This document shows, one piece after another, positions 32,709 through 42,204 of a DNA stretch of 64,000 nt. Source of the DNA: Comamonas sp. (GTDB lineage: Bacteria; Pseudomonadota; Gammaproteobacteria; Burkholderiales; Burkholderiaceae_C). Where the stretch lies: assembly GCA_031277805.1 (NCBI GenBank), contig JAITLR010000007.1:124001-188000 (forward strand), in the 5' to 3' direction. Both the position numbers and the translations under genes were made by a program. Below the pieces are notes generated by a model. It was not told where the DNA came from, made no database searches, and was given only the letters and a program-made list of their open reading frames with translations. How positions within the stretch are numbered: position 1 is the stretch's first letter; each line of letters begins with the position of its first letter.

Positions 32709-33302
32709 GTGGCATTACAGCAAATCGTTGAACAAACCGTGACAGGTCTAGGTTATGACCTGGTTGAAATTGAACGCACAGCGGGTGGACTGCTGCGCAT
32801 CACGATTGATTTGCCTTGGCAGGCGCCGGAGGAAGGTGCGCCTGAGCTGCCTGAAGGGGCAGCCCTCGACCAGTTCGTGACAGTGGAAGACTGCGAAAAA
32901 GTAACGCGCCAGCTGCAGTTCGCGCTGGAAGTGGATGGCGTTGACTATGCCCGCCTGGAGGTTTCCTCTCCAGGAATTGATCGCTTGCTGCGTCACGAAC
33001 AGGACTTCACGCGTTTTGAAGGCGCTGTGGTGGACTTGACGCTCAAGCAGCCTATCGGCGCTGCCGGTGGCGAAAAGATTAACGCAAACCGCAAAAAATT
33101 TCGTGGCACGCTGGAGCGTACTGAGGAGGGTGGCTGGCAAATCGTCTGGAGCGATGAGCCACCAGTCAAGCCCGGCGTGCGAGTGAGCAAGAAGCGTGAG
33201 CCTGCCCCGCTGCAGGCCATGGGTTTTACGCTGGACGAGCTGCGTGAAGCCCGTCTGGCACCGATTGTGAATTTCAAAGGACGTGCGGCCAAGCCTGAAT
33301 GA
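32709..33302 (+). CDS. rimP: Ribosome maturation factor RimP
   Basis: The 197-aa protein starts at GTG (MALQQIVEQTVTGLGYDLVEIE). It has the RimP N-terminal domain with VEDCEKVTRQLQ and LEVSSPGIDRLLRHEQDF, then a C-terminal SH3-like domain (FRGTLERTEEGGWQIVW). It helps 30S subunit assembly. Compared with the roughly 150-aa E. coli protein it has an acidic, Pro-rich insertion at about 37-57 (PEEGAPELPEGAALD) and a longer basic C-terminus. First gene of the translation operon, 85 bp ahead of nusA. Confidence 0.95.
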   Translation: MALQQIVEQTVTGLGYDLVEIERTAGGLLRITIDLPWQAPEEGAPELPEGAALDQFVTVEDCEKVTRQLQFALEVDGVDYARLEVSSPGIDRLLRHEQDFTRFEGAVVDLTLKQPIGAAGGEKINANRKKFRGTLERTEEGGWQIVWSDEPPVKPGVRVSKKREPAPLQAMGFTLDELREARLAPIVNFKGRAAKPE

Positions 33303-33387
33303 GAGGCTGCTGCCGTTTTTGAGTCTTTGGGGCAAAGAGGCGCGAAGCTGAGTCCTCTTTGTGTGATTGAAATAGGAGAGTCGTCGC

Positions 33388-34875
33388 ATGAATCGCGAAC
33401 TGTTGATGTTGGTTGAAGCCATTTCGCGTGAAAAGAACGTGGAACGCGATGTGGTTTTTGGTGCCGTGGAATCCGCGCTGGCACAAGCCACCAAGAAGCT
33501 GTACCAAGGTGAAGTAGACATCCGCGTGTCCATCGATCGCGAAAGCGGCGACTACGACACCTTCCGTCGCTGGGTGGTTGTGCCTGACGATGCAGGCCTG
33601 CAAAACCCCGATGCCGAAGAAATGCTGATGGATGCGGAAGACCGCGTTCCCGGCATCCAGCCCGGTGAATTCATCGAAGAGCAAATCGAGTCTCTGCCCA
33701 TTGGCCGTATCGGCGCGATGGCGGCCAAGCAGGTCATCCTGCAAAAGATTCGCGATGCCGAGCGCGAGATGCTGCTCAACGAATTCCTCGAGCGTGGCGA
33801 AAAGATCTTCACCGGCACCGTCAAGCGCATGGACAAGGGCGACATCATTGTCGAATCCGGCCGTGTGGAAGGTCGCCTCAAGCGCGGCGAGATGATCCCC
33901 AAGGAAAATCTGCGCAATGGCGACCGCGTGCGTGCCATGATCATGGAAGTGGATGCCACCCTGCGCGGCGCCCCCATCCTGCTGTCGCGCTCGGCCCCCG
34001 AGTTCATGGTGGAACTGTTCCGCAATGAAGTGCCCGAGATCGAGCAAGGCCTGCTGGAGATCAAGAGCTGCGCCCGTGATGCTGGCAGCCGCGCCAAGAT
34101 TGCCGTGCTGAGCCACGACAAGCGCGTGGATCCCATCGGTACCTGCGTCGGCGTGCGTGGCACCCGTGTGAACGCCGTGACCAATGAGCTGGCCGGCGAG
34201 CGCGTGGACATCGTGCTGTGGTCCGAAGACCCCGCCCAGTTCGTGATCGGTGCCCTGGCCCCCGCCAATGTTTCATCCATCATGGTGGATGAGGAAAAGC
34301 ACGCCATGGACGTGGTGGTGGACGAGGAAAACCTGGCCATCGCCATCGGTCGTGGCGGTCAGAACGTGCGTCTGGCCTCCGAACTCACAGGCTGGAAGAT
34401 CAACATCATGGACGCTGCCGAGTCTGCGCAAAAGCAGGCCGACGAATCGGCTGTCTCGCGCAAGCTGTTCATGGAAAAGCTGGATGTGGACGAGGAAATC
34501 GCCAACATCCTGATCGAAGAAGGTTTCGAGACCCTGGAAGAAGTGGCCTATGTGCCGCTGCAGGAAATGCTCGAAATCGAATCCTTCGATGAAGAGACGG
34601 TGAACGAGCTGCGTAGCCGCGCCAAGGACGCTCTGCTGAGTCAGGAAATCGCTCGCGAGGAAAATGTGAGCAAGGCGTCCGAGGATCTGCTGTCGCTGGA
34701 TAGCATCACGTCCGAACTGGTGGACAAGCTGGCTCAGGCCGGTGTGCACACCCGTGACGATCTGGCCGACCTGGCCATCGACGAGCTGACCGAAATCACC
34801 GGTCAGACCGCCGAAGAGGCCAAGGCCTTGATCATGAAGGCACGTGAGCACTGGTTTACCGATGGGCAAGAGTAA
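33388..34875 (+). CDS. nusA: Transcription termination/antitermination factor NusA
   Basis: The 495-aa protein has the full NusA order: an N-terminal RNA-polymerase-binding domain (1-130, [19 protein letters not shown]), S1 (about 135-200, [18 protein letters not shown]), KH1 and KH2 (about 230-345, with [17 protein letters not shown] and [13 protein letters not shown]), and two acidic C-terminal AR repeats (about 365-495). It modulates pausing and termination. In E. coli NusA autoregulates this operon through leader terminators, so the hairpin before rimP is a plausible target. Confidence 0.97.
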   Translation: MNRELLMLVEAISREKNVERDVVFGAVESALAQATKKLYQGEVDIRVSIDRESGDYDTFRRWVVVPDDAGLQNPDAEEMLMDAEDRVPGIQPGEFIEEQIESLPIGRIGAMAAKQVILQKIRDAEREMLLNEFLERGEKIFTGTVKRMDKGDIIVESGRVEGRLKRGEMIPKENLRNGDRVRAMIMEVDATLRGAPILLSRSAPEFMVELFRNEVPEIEQGLLEIKSCARDAGSRAKIAVLSHDKRVDPIGTCVGVRGTRVNAVTNELAGERVDIVLWSEDPAQFVIGALAPANVSSIMVDEEKHAMDVVVDEENLAIAIGRGGQNVRLASELTGWKINIMDAAESAQKQADESAVSRKLFMEKLDVDEEIANILIEEGFETLEEVAYVPLQEMLEIESFDEETVNELRSRAKDALLSQEIAREENVSKASEDLLSLDSITSELVDKLAQAGVHTRDDLADLAIDELTEITGQTAEEAKALIMKAREHWFTDGQE

Positions 34876-34898
34876 GGTCAGGGAGGTTCAGAGTATCT

Positions 34899-37730
34899 AT
34901 GTCGAGTAATACGGTTGCAGAATTTGCGAAAGAGCGCAACACGACCCCTGACACCTTGCTGCAGCAGCTCAAGGCAGCGGGAGTTGACAAGGCGACTGCG
35001 GGCGATGTGTTGACTGAGGGTGACAAGCAGCGTCTGCTGACTCACTTGCAGGCCAGCCATGGCAGCGGGGCCAAGAAGATTACGTTGACCAAGAAGTCAA
35101 CCAGCGAAATCAAGCAGGCGGATGGCTCGGGCCGTGCCCGAACCATTCAGGTGGAAGTGCGCAAGAAGCGTACTTTCGTCAAACGAGAAGACACACCTGC
35201 AGAAGTCCAGGCCAATGCCGAAAGCATGGCCAAGGCGGTGCAGGAGCGTGCCACAGCGCAAGAGTTGGTACGTCGTGAAGAAGAAGCTCGCCAACAGGTA
35301 GAGCAGTTGCGCCATCAGGAAGAAGAATTGGCCAAGGAACGTCAAGAGCGCGAAGAGCGCGAACGCCGAGAGCGTGAAGCCGAAGAACGCGCAGTTGCCT
35401 ATGCGGCTGCAGAAGCTGCCAAGGTAGCGGAAGCGAAAGCGGCCAAGGAAGAAGTCAAGCGCGAGCATGCGGCAGGAGCTGCTGCACGTGTTGCGGCCCA
35501 AGTCGAAGCCCGTGCCAAGGCGGAAGCCGAGTCCCAGGCCAAGGCTGCTGAAGAAGCCAGCCGCGCCAAGGATCTGGACGAGCGTCGTCGCAAGGCTCTG
35601 GCCGAAGCAGAAGCCATTCGTGCCATGATGGCCGCGCCCAAGAAGGTGTTGGTCGCCAAGAAGCCCGAAGAGCCCAAGAAGGCTGCGCCTGCTGCGGCAG
35701 AAGCGAAGAAGGCTGCTCCAGCCAAGGACGGTGCCAAGCCTGCAGCAGGCGCTGGTGCAAACGCCGGTAACGGCGCGCGTCCTGGCAAGGAAGTCAAGTC
35801 CGCCAAGCTGTCTTCGAGCTGGTCCAATGACGCCGGCAAGAAGAAGGAAATCAAGACCCGTGGCGACAGCTCTGGTGGTGTGGCTGGCCGCTCCAACTGG
35901 CGCGGTGGCCCACGTGGTGGCCGTCGTGGCGGTGATCGTCACGAGCAGCAACAGCAGCAGGCCCCCGAGTTCCGTCAGTTGGAAATCTCGGTGCCCGAGA
36001 CCATCACCGTGGCCGAACTGGCCCACAAGATGGCCATCAAGGCATCGGAAGTCATCAAGGTTCTGATGAAGATGGGCCAGATGGTCACCATCAACCAGCC
36101 GCTGGACCAGGACACCGCCATGATCGTGGTGGAAGAAATGGGCCACACCGCCAAGGTGGCTGCGCTGGACGATCCCGAAGCCTTCACCGCCGAGGAAGTT
36201 TCCAACTCCGAAGCCGAGCAACTGCCTCGCGCTCCTGTGGTGACCGTCATGGGCCACGTGGACCACGGCAAGACCTCGCTGCTGGACTACATCCGCCGCA
36301 CCAAGGTGGCGTCGGGCGAAGCTGGTGGCATTACCCAGCACATCGGTGCCTACCATGTGAAGACGCCTCGCGGCATTATCACTTTCCTGGATACTCCCGG
36401 TCACGAGGCCTTCACGGCCATGCGTGCCCGCGGTGCCAAGTCCACCGACATCGTGATTCTGGTGGCGGCTGCCGACGACGGCGTGATGCCTCAGACCAAG
36501 GAAGCCATCAAGCACGCCAAGGCGGCTGGTGTTCCCATCGTGGTGGCCATCACCAAGGCTGACAAGCCCGAAGCCAACCCCGATCGCGTCAAGCAGGAGC
36601 TGGTCGTGGAAGAGGTGCTGCCCGAAGAGTACGGCGGTGATTCGCCCTTCGTGGCCGTGTCTTCCAAGACCGGTCAAGGCATCGACGAGCTGCTGGAGCA
36701 AGTGCTGCTGCAGGCCGAAGTGCTGGAGCTCAAGGCACCTGTGGACGCCGCTGCCAAGGGTATCGTGATCGAAGCCCAGCTGGACAAGGGCCGTGGTACC
36801 GTGGCTACGGTGCTGGTGCAGTCCGGTACGCTGAAGGTCGGCGATGTGGTGCTGGCTGGCCAGACCTATGGCCGCGTGCGCGCCATGCTGGACGAGGATG
36901 GCAAGCAGACCAAGGAAGCCGGTCCTTCGATCCCCGTGGAAATCCAGGGCCTCAACGAAGTACCTATGGCTGGTGACGACTTCATGGTGCTGAGCGACGA
37001 ACGCCGCGCCCGTGAAATCGCAACCTACCGCGCCGGCAAGTTCCGCAACACCAAGCTGGCCAAGCAGCAAGCCGCCAAGCTGGAAAACATGTTCGCCGAA
37101 ATGTCCGCTGGCGATGTGCAGACCCTGCCCATCATCATCAAGGCCGACATGCAAGGCTCGCAGGAAGCTCTGGCTGCCTCGCTGCTCAAGCTTTCCACCG
37201 ACGAGATCAAGGTTCAGCTGGTGTACTCCGGCGTGGGCGGTATCTCCGAATCCGACGTCAACCTGGCTCTGGCTTCCAAGGCCATCGTCATCGGCTTCAA
37301 CGTGCGTGCGGATGCTCAGGCTCGCAAGACGGCCGAAGGCAACGACGTGGATATCCGCTACTACAACATCATCTACGACGCCGTGGATGAGGTGAAGGCA
37401 GCGATGTCCGGTATGCTGGCTCCCGAAAAGCGCGAAGAGATCATCGGTATGGCCGAAATCCGTACCGTGTTCGTGGCGACCAAGATCGGCACCATTGCCG
37501 GTTCGTACATCACGCAAGGTCACGTCACCCGTGGTGCACACTTCCGCCTGCTGCGCGAGAACGTGGTCATTTACACGGGCGAGATCGAGTCGCTGCGTCG
37601 CATGAAGGACGATGTCAAGGAAGTCAAGGAAGGCTTCGAGTGCGGTATCAAGCTGCGCAACTACAACGACATCAAAGAAGGCGACATGCTGGAAGTCTTC
37701 GAGATCAAGGAAATCGCTCGTACGCTGTAA
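34899..37730 (+). CDS. infB: Translation initiation factor IF-2
   Basis: The 943-aa GTPase begins with an IF2_N helical unit ([21 protein letters not shown]). A long charged Ala/Glu/Lys coiled coil (about 110-265) and a Gly/Arg-rich linker (about 290-350, [13 protein letters not shown]) follow. Next is a second IF2_N unit, then the G domain from about residue 445 with [20 protein letters not shown] and TKADK. Domains II-IV follow. It brings initiator tRNA to the 30S subunit. 23 bp after nusA in the conserved nusA-infB pair. A long minus-strand frame over it is only a codon-bias shadow. Confidence 0.98.
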   Translation: MSSNTVAEFAKERNTTPDTLLQQLKAAGVDKATAGDVLTEGDKQRLLTHLQASHGSGAKKITLTKKSTSEIKQADGSGRARTIQVEVRKKRTFVKREDTPAEVQANAESMAKAVQERATAQELVRREEEARQQVEQLRHQEEELAKERQEREERERREREAEERAVAYAAAEAAKVAEAKAAKEEVKREHAAGAAARVAAQVEARAKAEAESQAKAAEEASRAKDLDERRRKALAEAEAIRAMMAAPKKVLVAKKPEEPKKAAPAAAEAKKAAPAKDGAKPAAGAGANAGNGARPGKEVKSAKLSSSWSNDAGKKKEIKTRGDSSGGVAGRSNWRGGPRGGRRGGDRHEQQQQQAPEFRQLEISVPETITVAELAHKMAIKASEVIKVLMKMGQMVTINQPLDQDTAMIVVEEMGHTAKVAALDDPEAFTAEEVSNSEAEQLPRAPVVTVMGHVDHGKTSLLDYIRRTKVASGEAGGITQHIGAYHVKTPRGIITFLDTPGHEAFTAMRARGAKSTDIVILVAAADDGVMPQTKEAIKHAKAAGVPIVVAITKADKPEANPDRVKQELVVEEVLPEEYGGDSPFVAVSSKTGQGIDELLEQVLLQAEVLELKAPVDAAAKGIVIEAQLDKGRGTVATVLVQSGTLKVGDVVLAGQTYGRVRAMLDEDGKQTKEAGPSIPVEIQGLNEVPMAGDDFMVLSDERRAREIATYRAGKFRNTKLAKQQAAKLENMFAEMSAGDVQTLPIIIKADMQGSQEALAASLLKLSTDEIKVQLVYSGVGGISESDVNLALASKAIVIGFNVRADAQARKTAEGNDVDIRYYNIIYDAVDEVKAAMSGMLAPEKREEIIGMAEIRTVFVATKIGTIAGSYITQGHVTRGAHFRLLRENVVIYTGEIESLRRMKDDVKEVKEGFECGIKLRNYNDIKEGDMLEVFEIKEIARTL

Positions 37731-37731
37731 A

Positions 37732-37791
37732 AGCAATAGCTGCTAGCGCTAGTTGAATAAGGGTTTGAGGCTGAAAATGCCTCGAACCCTT
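37732..37791. repeat. Intergenic repeat family A, copy 3, with hairpin
   Basis: Starts AATAGCTGCTAGCGCT, followed by a 13-bp near-perfect stem: AAGGGTTTGAGGC (37759-37771) with GCCTCGAACCCTT (37779-37791), one G-T pair. It lies between infB and rbfA. No T-run, so it may modulate mRNA stability more than stop transcription. Confidence 0.65.
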
Positions 37792-37826
37792 TGTAGATCA
37801 AGCGTTGTAAGCTCTTTTTTTGATAC

Positions 37827-38204
37827 ATGGCAACCAAACGCAAATCTGCTGCACCGAATCGCAGCTTCAAAGTTTCCGACCAGATCCAGCGTGATCTGTC
37901 GGAGCTGATCGCCCGTGAGTTGAAGGACCCGCGCGTCGGCATGGTCACGCTGCAAAGCGTGGAGGTGACTCCCGACTATGCACACGCCAAGGTGTTCTTC
38001 AGCGTGCTCGTTGGCGATCCCGAGGCCACGCTGCAAGCCCTCAATCAGGCCGCAGGCTTTCTGCGCAACGGCCTGTTCAAGCGTCTGCACATTCACACCG
38101 TGCCCACGCTGCATTTCATCTACGACCGCACTACAGAGCGCGCCGCCGACATGAACGCCTTGATTGCCAAGGCTGTGGCGTCGCGTGGTCCCGAAGAGGA
38201 ATAA
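37827..38204 (+). CDS. rbfA: Ribosome-binding factor RbfA
   Basis: This 125-aa KH-fold protein reads [33 protein letters not shown] at the N-terminus and [23 protein letters not shown] at the C-terminus, both diagnostic of RbfA. It helps mature the 17S rRNA 5' end and is needed for cold adaptation in E. coli. It lies 4 bp ahead of truB, and its last codons (GAAGAGGAA) provide the truB ribosome site, so the two are translated together. Confidence 0.97.
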   Translation: MATKRKSAAPNRSFKVSDQIQRDLSELIARELKDPRVGMVTLQSVEVTPDYAHAKVFFSVLVGDPEATLQALNQAAGFLRNGLFKRLHIHTVPTLHFIYDRTTERAADMNALIAKAVASRGPEEE

Positions 38205-38208
38205 GCAC

Positions 38209-39201
38209 ATGAACGCCCCTCGCACCCGGGTGCAGCGGCGCCCTGTGCATGGGGTGTTGCTGCTTGATAAACCGCTGGGCTGGTCCAGCAACGATATCCT
38301 GCAGAAGGTCAAGTGGCTGTTGCGCGCCGAAAAGGCCGGGCATACAGGTACGCTGGACCCGCTGGCCAGTGGCGTGCTGCCACTGTGTTTTGGCGCTGCC
38401 ACCAAGTTCAGTCAGCTTCAGCTCGAAGCCGAGAAGACCTACGAGGCCATTGCCCGCCTGGGCCAGACCACGACCACGGCCGATGCCGAGGGCGATGTGG
38501 TGCTGGAGCGCGCGGTTGATCTGGCCGCCATCACGCCCGAGCGTCTGGCGCAGGTGCAGGCACAGTTCACGGGCGACATCAAGCAGGTGCCGCCCATGCA
38601 CAGCGCCTTGAAGAAAGATGGCAAGGCGCTTTACGAATATGCTCGCGCAGGTATCGAGGTGGAGCGTCCTGCGCGCGATGTCACCATTCATGCACTGAAT
38701 CTGACGCTGGTGCAGGATGACCAAGGGCATCCGGCTATCAAGATGAGAGTGACCTGCAGCAAGGGCACTTACATCCGCACATTGGGTGAAGACGTGGGCG
38801 AGGCTCTGGGCTGTGGTGCCCATCTGCGTTTTCTGCGCCGTGTGGAAACCGGTGGTCTTGACGTGTCGCGCTGCGTGACGCTGCAAGCACTGGAAGCCAT
38901 GAGCGATGAGGAGCGCATTGCACAGGTGGAACCTGTGGATGCTTTGCTGCATCGCCATGCCGTCGTCACCTTGGGTGAAGAGGATGCAGGACGCTTTCTA
39001 TCAGGCTTGCGCCGTCGAGGGTCTTGGGTGGATGCCCCGGCCGTGGCGGTGTATGGTGAGCGCCCGCATGCCCTTTTAGGGGTTGGCCGTGTGGTGCGTG
39101 GGGAGCTGATCCCCGAGCGCCTGCTCAGTCCGCTAGAAATTCAACAAATTTTGGAAGGAAAGCCGCGTCCACAAGCAAGCGGCATTTTGGAAACATTATG
39201 A
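38209..39201 (+). CDS. truB: tRNA pseudouridine(55) synthase TruB
   Basis: The 330-aa enzyme carries [15 protein letters not shown] and the catalytic motif [16 protein letters not shown], with nucleophile Asp50. It makes pseudouridine 55 in the T-loop of tRNAs. [15 protein letters not shown] in the C-terminal half and a PUA-like tail ending [12 protein letters not shown] complete the family pattern. The 38209 ATG uses the GAGGAATAA ribosome site at the rbfA end; the longer frame from 38164 would lie within rbfA. The stop overlaps typA by 4 bp. Confidence 0.97.
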   Translation: MNAPRTRVQRRPVHGVLLLDKPLGWSSNDILQKVKWLLRAEKAGHTGTLDPLASGVLPLCFGAATKFSQLQLEAEKTYEAIARLGQTTTTADAEGDVVLERAVDLAAITPERLAQVQAQFTGDIKQVPPMHSALKKDGKALYEYARAGIEVERPARDVTIHALNLTLVQDDQGHPAIKMRVTCSKGTYIRTLGEDVGEALGCGAHLRFLRRVETGGLDVSRCVTLQALEAMSDEERIAQVEPVDALLHRHAVVTLGEEDAGRFLSGLRRRGSWVDAPAVAVYGERPHALLGVGRVVRGELIPERLLSPLEIQQILEGKPRPQASGILETL

Positions 39202-41024
39202 GCAAACAAATCCGCAACATTGCGATCATCGCGCACGTTGACCACGGTAAGACCACCATGGTGGACCAGCTGCTGCGCCAGTCCGGCACTTTTGCCGAGC
39301 ACGAAAAAGTCGTCGACACCGTGATGGACAACCATGCCATCGAACGTGAGCGCGGCATCACCATTCTGGCCAAGAACTGTGCCGTGTCCTGGAAGGACAC
39401 CCACATCAACATTCTCGACACACCCGGTCACGCGGACTTCGGCGGTGAAGTGGAGCGTGCCCTGTCCATGGTTGACGGCGTGGTGCTGCTGATCGATGCG
39501 CAGGAAGGCCCCATGCCTCAGACGCGTTTCGTGACCAAGAAGGCTCTGGCCCTGGGTCTGCGTCCCATCGTGGTGGTGAACAAGGTGGACAAGCCCGGTG
39601 CCAACCCCGACAAGGTGATCAACGCTGCTTTCGATCTGTTCGACAAGCTGGGTGCCACCGACGAACAGCTGGACTTCCCCGTGGTGTACGCCTCGGGCAT
39701 CAACGGCTGGTCGTCCAAGGAAGAGGGCGAGCCTGGTGCCAAGTGGGGTGAGGACATGTCCGCCCTGTTCGACACCATCCTGGAGCATGTGCCTTCCGTG
39801 CAGGGCGACGCCAACGCTCCTCTGCAGCTGCAGGTTTCCGCTCTGGACTACTCCACCTTCGTGGGCCGTATCGGCGTGGGCCGTATCACCCAGGGCACGC
39901 TCAAGCCCGGTCAGCAGGTGGCTGTGATGGCCGGTCCTGACGGCAAGAGCTATAGCGGCAAGATCAACCAGGTGCATACCTTCCAGGGTATCGACCGTGT
40001 GCAGGCTACCGAAGCCGGTCCTTCCGAGATCGTGCTGATCAGCGGCATCGAAAACATCGGCATCGGTGAAACCATCACCGACCCGGTCAATCCCCAGCCT
40101 CTGCCCATGCTGAAGATTGACGAGCCTACACTGACCATGAACTTCTGCGTGAACACCTCGCCCCTGGCAGGTCGTGAAGGCAAGTTCGTGACTAGCCGCC
40201 AGATCTGGGACCGCCTGCAAAAGGAACTGCGTTCCAACGTGGCTCTGCGCGTCAAGGAAACCGACGAAGACGGTATCTTCGAAGTGTCCGGCCGCGGTGA
40301 ACTGCACCTGACCATTCTGCTGGAAGAAATGCGTCGCGAAGGCTACGAGCTGGCTGTGTCCAAGCCCCGCGTCGTGATGCAGACGATCGACGGTGAAAAG
40401 CACGAGCCTATCGAGCTGGTGACTGCCGACATCGAAGAAGGCCATCAGGGCGGCGTGATGCAGGCACTGGGCGAGCGCAAGGGCGAGCTGGTGAACATGG
40501 AACCCGATGGCCGCGGTCGCGTCCGTCTGGAATACCGCATTCCTGCCCGTGGCCTGATTGGTTTCACCAACGAATTCCTGAACCTGACACGTGGTTCCGG
40601 CCTGATCGCCAACATCTTCGACAGCTATGAACCCCATAAGGGCGACATCGGTGGCCGCAAGAATGGCGTGCTGATCTCCATGGACGACGGCGAAATCTTC
40701 ACCTACGCCCTGGGCAAGCTGGACGACCGCGGCCGCATGTTCGTGAAGGCCGGCGACCCCGTGTATGAAGGCATGATCATCGGTATCCACAGCCGCGACA
40801 ACGATCTGGTGGTGAACGCCACGCGTACCAAGCAGCTGACCAACTTCCGCGTGAGCGGCAAGGAAGATGCAATCAAGATCACGCCTCCCATCGACCTGTC
40901 GCTGGAATACGGTGTGGAATTCATCGAGGACGACGAGCTGCTGGAAATCACCCCCACCAGCCTGCGCGTGCGCAAGCGTCACCTAAAGGAACACGATCGC
41001 AAGCGTGCTTCGCGCGACGCGTAA
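39198..41024 (+). CDS. typA: Ribosome-associated GTPase TypA/BipA
   Basis: The 608-aa translational GTPase starts [20 protein letters not shown] (P-loop), with [16 protein letters not shown] (switch I), [16 protein letters not shown] (G3) and [10 protein letters not shown] (G4). EF-G-like domains III and V and a BipA-specific C-terminal domain follow. It binds 70S ribosomes and supports 50S assembly under cold or stress. The ATGA overlap with truB makes it the last gene of the operon. A UUCG-loop terminator follows. Confidence 0.97.
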   Translation: MSKQIRNIAIIAHVDHGKTTMVDQLLRQSGTFAEHEKVVDTVMDNHAIERERGITILAKNCAVSWKDTHINILDTPGHADFGGEVERALSMVDGVVLLIDAQEGPMPQTRFVTKKALALGLRPIVVVNKVDKPGANPDKVINAAFDLFDKLGATDEQLDFPVVYASGINGWSSKEEGEPGAKWGEDMSALFDTILEHVPSVQGDANAPLQLQVSALDYSTFVGRIGVGRITQGTLKPGQQVAVMAGPDGKSYSGKINQVHTFQGIDRVQATEAGPSEIVLISGIENIGIGETITDPVNPQPLPMLKIDEPTLTMNFCVNTSPLAGREGKFVTSRQIWDRLQKELRSNVALRVKETDEDGIFEVSGRGELHLTILLEEMRREGYELAVSKPRVVMQTIDGEKHEPIELVTADIEEGHQGGVMQALGERKGELVNMEPDGRGRVRLEYRIPARGLIGFTNEFLNLTRGSGLIANIFDSYEPHKGDIGGRKNGVLISMDDGEIFTYALGKLDDRGRMFVKAGDPVYEGMIIGIHSRDNDLVVNATRTKQLTNFRVSGKEDAIKITPPIDLSLEYGVEFIEDDELLEITPTSLRVRKRHLKEHDRKRASRDA

Positions 41025-41050
41025 TTCACAAGCCCAGGCTGTGAATCCAG

Positions 41051-41074
41051 AAAAGGCCCTTCGGGGCCTTTTTT
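41051..41074 (+). terminator. Intrinsic terminator of the translation operon
   Basis: AAAAGGCCC and GGGCCTTTTTT pair around a TTCG tetraloop, an unusually stable loop, 27 bp after the typA stop. Confidence 0.93.
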
Positions 41075-41140
41075 ATTGCCCCCGGGCCATCCCATGTAAG
41101 AAGCAGGCATCCGTAGTGGGCGAGCGTGAAGGAGCACTTT

Positions 41141-42046
41141 TCATGTCTGCGCAGCCAGCTCGCAAACCTGCTGCACCAACCACTGCGCCATGGGCGAAAG
41201 GCTGCGCCCGCGCAGCCAGACCACGCCATAGCTCGAGGTCATGGTCGGTAGCTGCCGCGCTCTCACGGCTCGGAGCTGGCCACCTTGCAGCCAGGGACGC
41301 ACCGCAGGTTCCAGGGCGGCCAGCACGGTATCGGTGTGCAGCGTTAGCTGGATCAGGCTGTTGACATCGTCGCATTCCACCGCCAGCAGATTCTTGTCAT
41401 GATCCAGCCGTAACTGGGCACATAAGGCCTCGCGCACGGGCTGCGGCAGGCGCACGGCAGCCAGGCCATAGGCATGCAGATGGGCCAGCGTGAAATCGGT
41501 TTTTCCAGACTGCAGCAGCGGATGGCTGCTGCGTACATACAGACCACCGGGCTGGGTGGGCAGGGGGCGCACCGTGCAGTCGCTGCCGGGGGGCAGCTCG
41601 CGGGTCTCGGCCACAAAGAACTCGATCTGATCGTCCTTGAGGCGCTGCAGCAGTTGCTGCCAGTTTCCCATGATGGCACGCACATGTACCGCCGCAAAGG
41701 CTTGGCGGGCCTGCTGCAGCAGTGGCGGCAGCAGGAACTGGGCCGGAAACGGGCCAAAGCCGCAGGCCGTGTCAGCCATCTGCCGATCTCGATAGAGCTG
41801 CACATCGCGCTGCAGATTGCGGCTTTGGCGCACCAGCTCACGGGCGCGTTCCAGCACAAACTGGCCGGCTGCCGTGGGGCGAACCTCTCCCGTGCCGCGC
41901 TCGAAGAGCTTCATCGCAAATTCCTCCTCTGCTGCCTGCACGCTGCGCGTCAGTGCGGGCTGGCTCAGATGCAGTTGCTCGGCCGCACGGGCGTAATTGG
42001 CTTTGTCGGCCAGCATGACCAGATGCTGCAGTCGGCGTATGTCCAT
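41141..42046 (-). CDS. LysR-family regulator, probably of the adjacent sulfatase gene
   Basis: The 301-aa protein has an N-terminal winged helix (MDIRRLQHLVMLADKANYARAAEQLHLSQ, residues 1-60) and a periplasmic-binding-protein-like effector domain. It is divergent from the alkyl-sulfatase-like gene, the usual geometry for LysR control. The 158-bp space between them has two palindromes sharing the motif TGCATTG. The 42046 start is preferred over 42076 because it begins at the standard MDIRRLQ. The coinducer may be a sulfate ester or its product, by inference. Confidence 0.92.
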   Translation of the reverse strand: MDIRRLQHLVMLADKANYARAAEQLHLSQPALTRSVQAAEEEFAMKLFERGTGEVRPTAAGQFVLERARELVRQSRNLQRDVQLYRDRQMADTACGFGPFPAQFLLPPLLQQARQAFAAVHVRAIMGNWQQLLQRLKDDQIEFFVAETRELPPGSDCTVRPLPTQPGGLYVRSSHPLLQSGKTDFTLAHLHAYGLAAVRLPQPVREALCAQLRLDHDKNLLAVECDDVNSLIQLTLHTDTVLAALEPAVRPWLQGGQLRAVRARQLPTMTSSYGVVWLRGRSLSPMAQWLVQQVCELAAQT

Positions 42047-42055
42047 GGCGATGAA

Positions 42056-42069
42056 TTCAATGCATTGAA
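42056..42069. promoter_or_regulatory. LysR-type site 1
   Basis: TTCAATGCATTGAA is a perfect 14-bp palindrome 9 bp upstream of the LysR start codon, well placed for autoregulation. Confidence 0.6.
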
Positions 42070-42081
42070 ATTGCACAGACT

Positions 42082-42101
42082 ATGCATTGGACGCAATGTA
42101 T
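42082..42101. promoter_or_regulatory. LysR-type site 2
   Basis: ATGCATTG-GACG-CAATGTAT is a near-perfect inverted repeat (one mismatch per arm) sharing the core of site 1, about 100 bp ahead of the sulfatase gene. Confidence 0.6.
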
Positions 42102-42204
42102 GGCGCTGCCCAGAATGTGACAGCGGCCTTGATGGAGTTGAAGCCTTTTGGGGCGCTGACATAGATCCATCAAGCGCTGACCGCTATAACAAAAGGAGAC
42201 ATAC

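Noticed and set aside
35097..37736. An 879-codon minus-strand frame over infB
   Set aside because: The plus strand encodes complete IF-2. The minus frame gives His/Leu-rich sequence without domains, a typical shadow.
39141..40982. A 613-codon minus-strand frame over typA
   Set aside because: Shadow of TypA on the opposite strand, with no ribosome site or recognisable motif.
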